Assembly: GCA_964385645.1 (NCBI GenBank)
Contig: CAYLPT010000135.1
Span: 1-10,030, forward strand
DNA from: CAYLPT01 sp964385645
GTDB taxonomy: Bacteria > Armatimonadota > Hebobacteria > Hebobacterales > Hebobacteraceae
DNA: 10,030 nt
Direction: 5' to 3'
Shown here in pieces: positions 1 through 5,755 of the stretch. A program made the translations under genes and the position numbers. The notes beneath the pieces are model-generated. The model did no database searches. It saw nothing but the letters and a program-made list of their open reading frames with translations, and was not told the DNA's origin. Positions within the stretch are counted from its first letter, which is position 1, and the number at the start of each line of letters is the position of its first letter.

Positions 1-133
1 GATGCCCGGGGACAACGTGACCATGAAGGTGGAGCTCATCCAGCCCATCGCCATGGAGGAAGGCCTGCGCTTCGCCATCCGGGAAGGCGGCAAGACCGTC
101 GGCGCCGGCGTCGTCACCAAGGTGCTCGAGTAG
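1..133 (+). CDS. tuf: Elongation factor Tu, C-terminal end (5' end outside window)
   Basis: This is the last 43 residues of EF-Tu, the GTPase that delivers aminoacyl-tRNA to the ribosome. The reading frame begins at base 2 (base 1 is the last base of the preceding codon) and ends with TAG at 131-133. The visible part is the end of beta-barrel domain 3. It carries the family signature MPGDN, then PIAMEEGLRFAIREGG and KTVGAGVVTKVLE, which match the EF-Tu C-terminus nearly residue for residue. A strong hairpin terminator follows 22 bases after the stop, so tuf is the last gene of its transcript here. In many bacteria tuf is followed by tRNA-Trp, secE and nusG. None of these is present, so this copy is either outside that cluster or ends an rpsL-rpsG-fusA-tuf operon. 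The identification is firm. Confidence 0.97.
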   Translation, partial: MPGDNVTMKVELIQPIAMEEGLRFAIREGGKTVGAGVVTKVLE

Positions 134-155
134 CAGGAGCGCCAACGGCTTCATT

Positions 156-188
156 GGGGCGCGGCCCACCGGGCCGCGCCTTGTGTTT
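156..188 (+). terminator. Rho-independent terminator of tuf
   Basis: A perfect 10-bp GC stem (GGCGCGGCCC at 158-167, GGGCCGCGCC at 171-180) with a three-base ACC loop is followed by the T-rich tract TTGTGTTT (181-188). G156 and G157 can also wobble-pair with the first two T bases. It lies 22 bases after the tuf stop codon and before the next ribosome binding site, as expected of an intrinsic terminator. Confidence 0.88.
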
Positions 189-230
189 CCCCTGCCCTCC
201 GGCCGCGCAACCACCCCACAAGGATGAGAC

Positions 231-383
231 ATGGACACACACCACGTGATCCTCGACACCGACATCGGCGACCACGGCCTGACGGCCCATGCCCCTGGCG
301 AGCCCAACTGCACCCTCGTGCTCGACCCCCGGCGCCGTGCCCTGTTCGACCTGCTCTGGGAGCGCTACCCGCGGCCGCGCTGA
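231..383 (+). CDS. Small hypothetical protein, 50 residues
   Basis: I do not recognise this gene. It is a complete 50-codon ORF starting at ATG 231, with a purine-rich ribosome binding site (AAGGATGAG, 220-228) just upstream and TGA at 381-383. Coding is supported by third positions that are almost all G or C (about 46 of 50) and by the well-placed ribosome binding site. The overlapping longer frame starting at 224 reads as Arg/Pro-rich nonsense over this stretch. The product starts MDTHHVILDTDIGDHG, has no hydrophobic segment, and ends with a basic PRPR tail. The ILDTDIGD stretch resembles the N-terminal aspartate motif of inosine-uridine nucleoside hydrolases, but the rest does not follow that family and the match may be chance. 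It sits between the tuf terminator and the membrane-anchored protein gene 62 bases downstream, and may share a transcript with the latter. Confidence 0.55.
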   Translation: MDTHHVILDTDIGDHGLTAHAPGEPNCTLVLDPRRRALFDLLWERYPRPR

Positions 384-445
384 CCGGCGCGAGGGCCGGA
401 GGGAGGACCGCGGCGGCGGCGAATCAGCTCCCACGGGGCGCAAGC

Positions 446-982
446 ATGTTCCGGCGCTGGGCCGAGACTCGCCTCTACAGCAAGACTATGCAGCTCGCTG
501 TCGCCGAGCTCCGCCGCGCCGCGCGCACCAGCAACGCCCTCGAGAAGCTCGCCTCGCTGGACGTCGCCGAGCAGAAGCTTCGGGACGTCCTCTGGCTCCG
601 GCCTGAGGCCCGCTCCCCCCGCTTCGAGGACGGCCTTGCCGAGATCGCCCGCCGCCGCCAGAGCTGCCTCCACGAGCAGGCCATCCCCGCCGTCGCGCGG
701 CTCCTCGAGGCCGCCGAGCGCGGACTCGCCGACCGCGACACCCTCCTCCAGGCCGCCGGGTCGCTGTTGGCCTTCCTCTATCACTACCTGCCCGACGAGC
801 CTCAGGTCGAGCAGCTCGGCGCTCGCTTCCGCACCCTCGGCGGGAAGCAGCCGCCCTACCAGCCCGTGCGGCCTCTCTCGGAGATGTACCGTCGCCCCGA
901 GGGCGGGGCCGGCTGCGGCGCGCTCATCGGCGGGCTGCTGCTGGCGGGCGCCCTGCTCCTGTGGGCCCATCTCGGCCCATGA
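446..982 (+). CDS. Hypothetical C-terminally membrane-anchored protein
   Basis: This is an unrecognised protein of 178 residues. I chose ATG 446 because the 74 codons upstream in the same frame give a Pro/Arg-rich low-information sequence and overlap the small ORF at 231-383. The ribosome binding site is weak (ACGGGGC, 433-439). Residues 1 to about 120 look largely helical and charged, rich in Ala, Leu, Glu and Arg, with possible coiled-coil character around AVAELRRAARTSNALEKLA. Residues near 155 are glycine-rich. Residues 157-174 (CGALIGGLLLAGALLLWA) form a single hydrophobic helix followed by only four residues. There is no N-terminal signal, so the predicted topology is tail-anchored with the bulk in the cytoplasm. 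No catalytic motif is visible. The function is unknown; a scaffold or adaptor role at the membrane would be a guess. Confidence 0.7.
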   Translation: MFRRWAETRLYSKTMQLAVAELRRAARTSNALEKLASLDVAEQKLRDVLWLRPEARSPRFEDGLAEIARRRQSCLHEQAIPAVARLLEAAERGLADRDTLLQAAGSLLAFLYHYLPDEPQVEQLGARFRTLGGKQPPYQPVRPLSEMYRRPEGGAGCGALIGGLLLAGALLLWAHLGP

Positions 983-1101
983 TCAGCTCCCGCGGCATGG
1001 TGACCGCGGTCGAATAAGCGGTAACTACTAACAGGCGCTGTGCTCGGGTCGCGCTGCCCGGCTGGCCCCCTTGGCCGGCCGGCGACCATGGCGCGGCGCG
1101 C

Positions 1102-1106
1102 GGAGG
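1102..1106 (+). promoter_or_regulatory. Ribosome binding site that sets the response-regulator start
   Basis: GGAGG lies five bases before ATG 1112. The two other possible in-frame starts, GTG 1040 and ATG 1088, have no comparable site, and the codons between 1040 and 1112 encode no conserved receiver-domain sequence. This favours ATG 1112. Confidence 0.6.
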
Positions 1107-1111
1107 CCTTC

Positions 1112-1525
1112 ATGAGCGACCAGAAACCGTGTAGCCCGGACCTGGAGGAGTCCACGAAGCGCACTGTTATGATCGTGGACGACGAGGCCGCCACCCGTGC
1201 CCTGCTCAGGGCCACCCTAGAGGGGCTGCCCATACCAGTCGAGGTCATCGAGGTCGCCGACGGTGACACCGCGCTGGAGGTCAACCGGCGTGCCCGGCCC
1301 GACCTCATCCTCCTCGACATCGTGCTGCCCGGCTCCAGCACCTCGGGCGTACTGGTCTGCCAGGAGCTCTGCCGGGACTCCCGCACCAAGGTCGTCATCG
1401 TCAGCGGCCAGGCCAGCGAGAGCATCCTCCAGTCCTGCCTCTCCATGGGCGCCCTCGAGTACATCCGCAAGCCCTTCTCCGTCTCCGACGTGCGCGCGAA
1501 GCTCGAGGGCTGGCTCGCCGGCTGA
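1112..1525 (+). CDS. Receiver-only response regulator (CheY-like)
   Basis: This is a 137-residue stand-alone receiver (REC) domain protein that takes a phosphoryl group from a histidine kinase and passes the signal by protein contact, since it has no output domain. All REC key residues are present: acidic pair D23/D24 in VMIVDDE, phosphoacceptor D69 in LILLDIVLP, switch residue S98 in VVIVSG, and conserved K120 in IRKPFS. The C-terminal end (ARLEGWLAG-like) closes the alpha-5 helix, so the domain is complete. The first 17 residues are a short polar tail. No histidine kinase gene is adjacent, which makes it an orphan regulator. The preceding 129-base gap contains an AT-rich patch at 1011-1033 but no convincing promoter. 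The family call is secure; the pathway it serves cannot be told from here. Confidence 0.93.
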   Translation: MSDQKPCSPDLEESTKRTVMIVDDEAATRALLRATLEGLPIPVEVIEVADGDTALEVNRRARPDLILLDIVLPGSSTSGVLVCQELCRDSRTKVVIVSGQASESILQSCLSMGALEYIRKPFSVSDVRAKLEGWLAG

Positions 1526-1619
1526 CCCTCCGTCTGCGGCGGCCCAGTGCAAGGGACCGGGCCCACCGCGTCGTATCCAGCGCCCACGCGCGATACCCGC
1601 AGACAGGAGCCCACAGCTC

Positions 1620-2948
1620 ATGAGCCTACGCGCCGGCGCCTCCGAGGCAATCATCACTCCCCCGGTCGGCGTTGACCTATCCGGGTACGCCGACCGACCC
1701 GGCCCCGCCGAGGCTATCCACGACGACCTGCACTGCCGCGCCCTGCTCCTCGACGACGGCCGGGCGCGGCTCGCCCTGCTCGCCCTCGACCTCCTCGGCG
1801 TGGACTTCCCGCTCGATCGCGCCATCCGCGACGCGGTCGCGGAGGCAGGCGGCCTGCCCACCCAACACGTGCTCGTCAACTGCAGCCACACCCACGCCGG
1901 CCCCGCCACCAGCAGGCTTGTGGGCATGGGCTCCGCCGATGAAGCCTACCTCGCCACCCTCCCTGCCCGCGCCGCCGAGGCCGTCGCCCGCGCCCTCGCT
2001 CAGCTCGCCCCCGTCCGGCTCTCCTACGCCGAGGGGCCCGCCAAGGCCGGCATCAACCGCCGCCAGCGCCGCCCCGACGGCATCTACCTCGGCCCCAACC
2101 CAGAGGGGCTGTGCGACGACCGCGTCCGCGTCCTCCGCGTCGAGGCGGAGGGCGCGGCCGATCCCCTCGCCGTCGTCTTCCAGCACGCCTGCCACGGCAC
2201 CACCCTCGGCGGCGCCAACCGCCAGATCACCGCCGAGTGGATGGGCGTCGCCTGCCGCTCCCTCGCCGCCCGCCTGGGCGCCACCCCGCTCTTCCTCCAG
2301 GGCTGCTGCGGCGAGATCAACCCCGAGGCCCGCGAGCACTCTTTCTCTGAGCTCACCCGCATCGGCGAGGAGATGGCCGCCGCCGTCCTGCGCGCGCTCG
2401 ACTCCGCGCAGCCGCTGCCCGGCGTCCCCCTGGCCGCCCGCCTGGAGACCATCGAGCTGCCCCTCCAGGACCCGCCCACACCCGACGTCGCCCAGGCCCA
2501 CGTCGCCAGGGCCGAGCAGCAGCTCGCCGCGGCCCAGCGCGAGGGCGCGCACCCCTACTGGGTGCAGGCCCTCCAGGGGCTCCTCCACCACGCCAGGCGC
2601 ATCGCAGCCCTTTCCGAGAGCGGCGCCGCCGACCTGAGGCTCCCCTTCGCCGTGCAGGCCATGCGCATCGGCGACCTGGGCCTGGTGGCCCTCTCCGGCG
2701 AGGTCTTCTTCGAGCTCGCCCAGGCCGTGGTCCGCAGCTCGCCCTTCCCCCACACCTTCGTGCTCGGCTGCTCCAACGGCTGCACCGGCTACGTCCCCAC
2801 GGCCGAGGCGTTCGACGAGGGCGGCTACGAGGTGGACCTGTCCTTCCGCTACTACGGCACTCTCCCCCTCGCGCCGCACGCCGGCGACCAGATGGTGGCC
2901 GCCGCCTCCGCCATGCTGCGCGGTCTGTGGGAGGAGACCGGCCGGTGA
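1620..2948 (+). CDS. Neutral/alkaline ceramidase-type metal hydrolase, short bacterial form
   Basis: This 442-residue protein belongs to the neutral/alkaline non-lysosomal ceramidase family (N-terminal catalytic domain, Pfam PF04734). The start is ATG 1620, with AGGAG at 1605-1609. Characteristic landmarks occur in order. An N-terminal AGASEAIITPPVGVDLSGY strand is followed by the metal-binding NCSHTHAGP (H90, H92), HACHGT (H189, H192), and the GCCGEINP loop (228-235) at the position of the family's nucleophile loop. Then come LSGEVF (E361) and CSNGCTGYVPT (Y391), which correspond to the glutamate and tyrosine zinc ligands of bacterial ceramidase. There is no signal peptide and no C-terminal immunoglobulin-like domain, unlike secreted Pseudomonas-type ceramidase, so it is probably cytoplasmic and its substrate may not be ceramide. 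Such short forms are often annotated only as hypothetical hydrolases. Its stop overlaps the next ORF's GTG (GTGA). Confidence 0.88.
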   Translation: MSLRAGASEAIITPPVGVDLSGYADRPGPAEAIHDDLHCRALLLDDGRARLALLALDLLGVDFPLDRAIRDAVAEAGGLPTQHVLVNCSHTHAGPATSRLVGMGSADEAYLATLPARAAEAVARALAQLAPVRLSYAEGPAKAGINRRQRRPDGIYLGPNPEGLCDDRVRVLRVEAEGAADPLAVVFQHACHGTTLGGANRQITAEWMGVACRSLAARLGATPLFLQGCCGEINPEAREHSFSELTRIGEEMAAAVLRALDSAQPLPGVPLAARLETIELPLQDPPTPDVAQAHVARAEQQLAAAQREGAHPYWVQALQGLLHHARRIAALSESGAADLRLPFAVQAMRIGDLGLVALSGEVFFELAQAVVRSSPFPHTFVLGCSNGCTGYVPTAEAFDEGGYEVDLSFRYYGTLPLAPHAGDQMVAAASAMLRGLWEETGR

Positions 2949-3235
2949 GCGCCGCGCTCGCCCTCCAAGTTCGCACCCGTCCCTGGCCGCAGTGGCCTGA
3001 CCCACGAGAGGAGGACGTCGAGGCGGCGGCGGCGGTCGTGCGCTCCGGCGCGTGGTGGCAGTATGCTGGCGAGCAGACCACCACCTTCGAGCGAGAGTTC
3101 GCGGCCTACCAGGACGCCGCCCAGGCCCACGGCGCCGTCTGGCAGGGCCGCAAGGTCGGCTCCATCAGCGACCACGCCGACATCGCTGACATCGCCGATG
3201 CCGTCGAGAAGGTCGCCTCCGCCCGCGACCTCTAG
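2945..3235 (+). pseudogene. Internally deleted DegT/DnrJ/EryC1/StrS aminotransferase remnant
   Basis: This 96-codon ORF begins at GTG 2945, overlapping the hydrolase stop. Residues 13-56 (from PWPQWPDP through VVRSGAWWQYAG and TTFEREFAAYQ) match the extreme N-terminus of sugar or AHBA-type aminotransferases of the DegT family. Residues 64-96 (AVWQGRKVGSISDHADIADI, then a short helix ending ARDL) match the family's extreme C-terminus, where EAVW, a short strand and a DMDDI-like helix close the protein. A full member is about 370-430 residues. Roughly 300 residues, including the SNGT substrate loop, the PLP-contacting aspartate and the Schiff-base lysine, are missing between about residues 56 and 63. 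The frame is kept through the join, so the peptide could still be made, but it cannot bind PLP. The likely origin is a single in-frame internal deletion. A misassembly is an alternative. Catalytic inactivity is certain if the sequence is correct. Confidence 0.75.
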
Positions 3236-3251
3236 CCCGTCTCCTTCCCCG

Positions 3252-3281
3252 TTGGCCGCGCCGCGCGGGATGTGGTATACT
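3252..3281 (+). promoter_or_regulatory. Sigma-70-type promoter with extended -10 for the yggS operon
   Basis: A -35-like TTGGCC (3252-3257) is separated by 18 bases from TATACT (3276-3281), which differs from the consensus -10 by one base and is preceded by TGG (3273-3275), giving an extended -10. In DNA this GC-rich the TATACT box stands out. It lies 50 bases before the yggS start and after the stop of the aminotransferase remnant. The predicted transcription start is near 3288, giving a leader of about 44 bases. Confidence 0.65.
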
Positions 3282-3305
3282 TCTTCACCTCGGGCGGCGT
3301 GTGAC

Positions 3306-3322
3306 GCTCGCCGGAGGCGAGC
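3306..3322 (+). promoter_or_regulatory. Leader hairpin containing the purine-rich site before yggS
   Basis: GCTCGCC (3306-3312) and GGCGAGC (3316-3322) form a perfect 7-bp stem with a three-base loop. The only GGAGG near the yggS start (3313-3317) lies in the loop and right arm, 14 bases before the ATG. This is further than usual, so either the hairpin shapes access to it or translation begins with little Shine-Dalgarno help. There is no T tract, so it is not a terminator. Confidence 0.35.
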
Positions 3323-3331
3323 AAGCGCTCT

Positions 3332-4042
3332 ATGTCTGAGGCGCGTGCTGAGGTGGACATCGCGGCGAATCTCGCGCGGATCCGGGAGCGCATCGGCCGG
3401 GCCGCCGAGAGAGCCGGCCGCCGGCCGGAGGAGATTCTGCTGGTCGCGGTCGCCAAAGGGGTCACGCCGGCCCGCATCCGCCAGGCCGTCGCCGCGGGCG
3501 TCACCGACATCGCCGAGAACTACGTACAGGAGGCCGCCGCCAAGCGACCGGAGGTCGCCGAGGCCGTGCGTTGGCACCTCATCGGCCACCTCCAGCGCAA
3601 CAAGGCGGGGCCGGCCGCCCGGCTCTTTGACATCGTGCACACGCTGGACAGCCTTCGCCTCGCCCAAGCCCTCGGCCGACGGGCCGCCGAGGTCGGGCGT
3701 CGGCTCGATGTGCTCATCCAGGTCAACACCTCGGGAGAGCCATCCAAGTCGGGCGCCGCCCCGGAGGAGGCGGAGCGCCTGGCGGAGGCGGTCGCGGCGG
3801 TCGAGGGCCTCCGGCTCCAGGGCCTGATGACCATCGGCCGCTGGGACCCCTTCCCCGAGCGGGCACGGCCCGAGTTCCGCCTGCTGGCCGAGGTCGGTCG
3901 GCGGCTGCAGGCGGGCGGCCTGGAGATGCGATGGCTGTCCATGGGCATGACGCACGACCTCGAGGTCGCGATCGAGGAGGGAGCGAACCTGGTCCGCATC
4001 GGGACCGGAATCTTCGGGCCGCGGGGGCCCCAGCCGGCCTGA
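3332..4042 (+). CDS. yggS: YggS-family pyridoxal phosphate homeostasis protein
   Basis: This 236-residue single-domain protein has the alanine-racemase-like TIM barrel fold of the YggS/YlmE/PROSC family. The family binds PLP without known enzymatic activity and controls the cell's PLP and amino acid balance. The PLP lysine is K42 in LVAVAKGV. Other signatures are IAENYVQE, WHLIGHLQRNK, VLIQVNTSGEPSKSG, LQGLMTIG and, near the end, LSMGMTHDLEVAIEEGANLV followed by RIGTGIFG, the phosphate-binding end of the barrel. Length and ends match the family. It begins at ATG 3332, the first gene after the promoter at 3252-3281. It precedes sepF, as ylmE precedes ylmF in Gram-positive division clusters. 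That context supports a link between PLP metabolism and the division operon, although the mechanism is not known. Confidence 0.97.
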   Translation: MSEARAEVDIAANLARIRERIGRAAERAGRRPEEILLVAVAKGVTPARIRQAVAAGVTDIAENYVQEAAAKRPEVAEAVRWHLIGHLQRNKAGPAARLFDIVHTLDSLRLAQALGRRAAEVGRRLDVLIQVNTSGEPSKSGAAPEEAERLAEAVAAVEGLRLQGLMTIGRWDPFPERARPEFRLLAEVGRRLQAGGLEMRWLSMGMTHDLEVAIEEGANLVRIGTGIFGPRGPQPA

Positions 4043-4122
4043 GGCGGGCGTGGCGGTATAGGCAGCGGACACAGCAACACCAGAGCCGCGAGCTACAGCA
4101 CAGCCAGAGGGAGGGTCGCTGC

Positions 4123-4539
4123 ATGTCGGGACTCGTTGAGCGCATGAAGTCTTGGCTGTTCATGGACGATGACGAAGGAGAGCCCCCGGCCGAGGTCGAG
4201 CCCAGGCCGGGGCACCGGCGCCGAGGCGCGATCATCGCGCTTCCCCAGCGCGCCGGCCAGATCTACATCCGCCGCCCTCGCGATCAAGACGAGGCCCGCC
4301 TTTGTGTGGACTCCCTGCGCGATCGCCGCGCGGTCGTGGTCAACCTCAAGGAAGCCGATGGCGCCACCGCCCAGCGCATCCTCGATTTCCTCGCTGGCGC
4401 CGCCTACGCCCTCCGCGGCCAGCTCGAGCAGGCCGGCGACGGTGTCTACCTCGCCGCCCCCCAGAGCATCGGCATCCTCCGCGAGGAAGAGGACGAGGCC
4501 CAGGCCCCCCGGGAATCCGCCTTCTGGCAGGAGATATAG
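4123..4539 (+). CDS. sepF: Cell division protein SepF
   Basis: SepF (YlmF) is a 138-residue cytoplasmic protein that binds FtsZ filaments and tethers them to the membrane at the division site. The N-terminus MSGLVERMKSWLFMDDDEG is the usual amphipathic membrane-targeting helix followed by an acidic linker (to about residue 32). The C-terminal SepF domain (about 36-120) shows the core motifs RAVVVNLKEADGATAQRILD and FLAGAAYALRGQLEQAGDGV, then YLAAPQSIGI. The glycine of FLAG (G91), important for dimer-of-dimers formation in the family, is kept. ATG 4123 follows a good ribosome binding site (GGGAGGG, 4109-4115). A charged tail (EEEDEAQ...) extends past the domain. The gap to yggS is 80 bases with no terminator, so cotranscription is likely. 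SepF occurs in Firmicutes, Actinobacteria, Cyanobacteria and related lineages and is not a typical proteobacterial protein. Confidence 0.96.
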   Translation: MSGLVERMKSWLFMDDDEGEPPAEVEPRPGHRRRGAIIALPQRAGQIYIRRPRDQDEARLCVDSLRDRRAVVVNLKEADGATAQRILDFLAGAAYALRGQLEQAGDGVYLAAPQSIGILREEEDEAQAPRESAFWQEI

Positions 4540-4607
4540 CCCGCCCCGCGGCGAAACCCTAACCTCAGCCCCCGGCCCCACGCCGGAGGGCCTCACCACG
4601 CGCCACC

Positions 4608-4629
4608 GCCGGAGGGCACGCCCTCCGGC
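4608..4629 (+). promoter_or_regulatory. Hairpin with competing upstream arm in the sepF-proC gap
   Basis: GCCGGAGGGC (4608-4617) and GCCCTCCGGC (4620-4629) are perfect inverted repeats, effectively a 9-bp stem with a four-base loop. The left arm is a direct repeat of an earlier copy (CGCCGGAGGGC at 4581-4591 and 4607-4617), so the right arm can pair with either copy. The right arm also contains CCCTCC, complementary to the proC ribosome binding site GGGAGGGG (4641-4648). No T tract follows, so it is not an intrinsic terminator. A translational switch is possible but unproven. Confidence 0.4.
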
Positions 4630-4652
4630 CGGCGGCCTCCGGGAGGGGCGCC

Positions 4653-5471
4653 ATGCCGCGACAATACGCCCTCGGCCTCATCGGCGCTGGAAGCATGGGC
4701 TCCGCGCTCGCGCGCGGCCTCGTCCGCCGGGGCGCGCTCCAGCCCGCGCAGCTCATCGTCTCCGATGCCGACCGCGCCCGCGCCCGCGCCCTTGCCTCCG
4801 AGCTCAACCTCCGGCAGGGCGCCCACAACGCCGAGGTCGCCGCCGCCTGCCGATTCCTCCTCCTCGCCGTCAAGCCCCCTGATGTTGAGCCCGTGCTCCA
4901 GGAGATCGCAGCCTCCCTCGGCGATGACCAGACCGTCGTCTCCATCGCCGCCGGGGTGCCCCTCTCCCGCCTGCAGCGGGCCCTTGGGCGCGCGCCGGCG
5001 GCCCTCGTGCGCGTGATGCCCAACATGCCCGCCCTCGTGGGCGCGGGCGCCTTCGCCCTCGCCGCCCCCGGCCTGCCCGAGGAGCGCGTGCGCGAGCTGA
5101 CCGCGATGCTCGAGGCGCTGGGCGATGTAGTCCTCATTGACGAGCATCTCATGGACGCGGTCACCGGCCTGTCCGGCAGCGGCCCCGCCTTCGTGTTCCT
5201 GATGATCGAGGCCCTCGCCGACGGCGGGGTGGCGGCCGGCCTGCCCAGGCCGGTCGCCCAGCGCCTGGCCGTTCAGACCGTCCTGGGCGCGGCCCTGGCC
5301 GTCCGCGAGACCGGTCAGCACCCGGGCGCGCTAAAGGACGCGGTCGCCTCCCCAGGCGGCACCACCATCGCCGGCCTCGCCGAGCTCGAGCGCGCCGGCT
5401 TCCGCAGCGCCCTCATCTCCGCAGTGCGCGCGGCCGCCGCTCGAGCCCGGGAGATCTCACAAGGGGGATAG
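4653..5471 (+). CDS. proC: Pyrroline-5-carboxylate reductase
   Basis: ProC catalyses the last step of proline synthesis, the NAD(P)H-dependent reduction of 1-pyrroline-5-carboxylate to proline, in the cytoplasm. The protein is 272 residues, the normal length. The N-terminal Rossmann domain has the dinucleotide motif GLIGAGSMG (8-16) and the strand LLLAVKPPDVEPVL. The C-terminal dimerisation domain carries VMPNMPALVGAGA, SGSGPAF (174-180) and the P5CR signature ASPGGTTIAGL (G235-G236-T237-T238), which forms the substrate site. ATG 4653 follows GGGAGGGG at 4641-4648. The stop lies one base before the GTG of the YggT gene, implying translational coupling. The pairing of proC with yggS and yggT is also common in proteobacteria, but here sepF is inserted between yggS and proC. 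Confidence 0.97.
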   Translation: MPRQYALGLIGAGSMGSALARGLVRRGALQPAQLIVSDADRARARALASELNLRQGAHNAEVAAACRFLLLAVKPPDVEPVLQEIAASLGDDQTVVSIAAGVPLSRLQRALGRAPAALVRVMPNMPALVGAGAFALAAPGLPEERVRELTAMLEALGDVVLIDEHLMDAVTGLSGSGPAFVFLMIEALADGGVAAGLPRPVAQRLAVQTVLGAALAVRETGQHPGALKDAVASPGGTTIAGLAELERAGFRSALISAVRAAAARAREISQGG

Positions 5472-5472
5472 C

Positions 5473-5742
5473 GTGCTGCGGCCCGTGGTCCCAGTCCTCG
5501 AGCTCATCATCTGGGTGCTCACGATGACCATCCTCGCGAGCATCGTCCTCTCCTGGCTCCGCCTCTTCGGCGTCCGCATCCCCTACGGCAACCCCGTCGT
5601 GCGCGCCATCGAGGACACCACCGAGGCACTCCTGCGGCCCATCCGGCGGGCCGTGCCCACCACCGGCGGGGGCTTCGACTTCGCCCCCATGGTCGCCCTC
5701 ATCATCCTCTACATTATACGCGCCCTCATCCGCCAGCTCTGA
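5473..5742 (+). CDS. yggT: YggT-family integral membrane protein
   Basis: This 89-residue protein of the YggT/YlmG/CCB3 family has two transmembrane helices (about 9-29 and 70-86) joined by a loop. The loop has the family pattern NPVVRAIEDTTEALLRPIRR, then a proline and GGGFDFAPMVA. Some relatives affect division, nucleoid or chloroplast membrane organisation, and some proteobacterial ones are linked to osmotic stress. No enzymatic role is known. It is the single-repeat version, whereas the E. coli protein has the unit twice. The start is GTG 5473, immediately after the proC stop, with AAGGGGG (5460-5466) as ribosome binding site. The proC-yggT coupling matches other genomes, so the identification is firm even though the biochemical role is not. 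Confidence 0.93.
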   Translation: MLRPVVPVLELIIWVLTMTILASIVLSWLRLFGVRIPYGNPVVRAIEDTTEALLRPIRRAVPTTGGGFDFAPMVALIILYIIRALIRQL

Positions 5743-5755
5743 GGACCCACCGACG

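Noticed and set aside
231..383. Nucleoside hydrolase fragment, from the ILDTDIGD motif of the small ORF
   Set aside because: The likeness is limited to about eight residues, and the remaining 35 or so do not follow the family. There is too little to call a homologue.
224..445. Long N-terminal extension (ATG 224) of the tail-anchored protein
   Set aside because: The 74 extra residues are Pro/Arg/His-rich, typical of an out-of-frame reading of GC-rich DNA, and overlap the better supported small ORF at 231-383.
1000..1033. Promoter before the response regulator (GTGACC, 10-bp palindrome GACCGCGGTC, AT-rich patch)
   Set aside because: The palindrome and AT patch are real, but no -10 with better than three consensus matches lies at proper spacing from the -35-like box.
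1677..3005. 442-codon open frame on the minus strand opposite the ceramidase-like gene
   Set aside because: Glycine/valine-rich, without motifs. It mirrors the plus-strand gene, whose family motifs are clear, and is a by-product of high GC.
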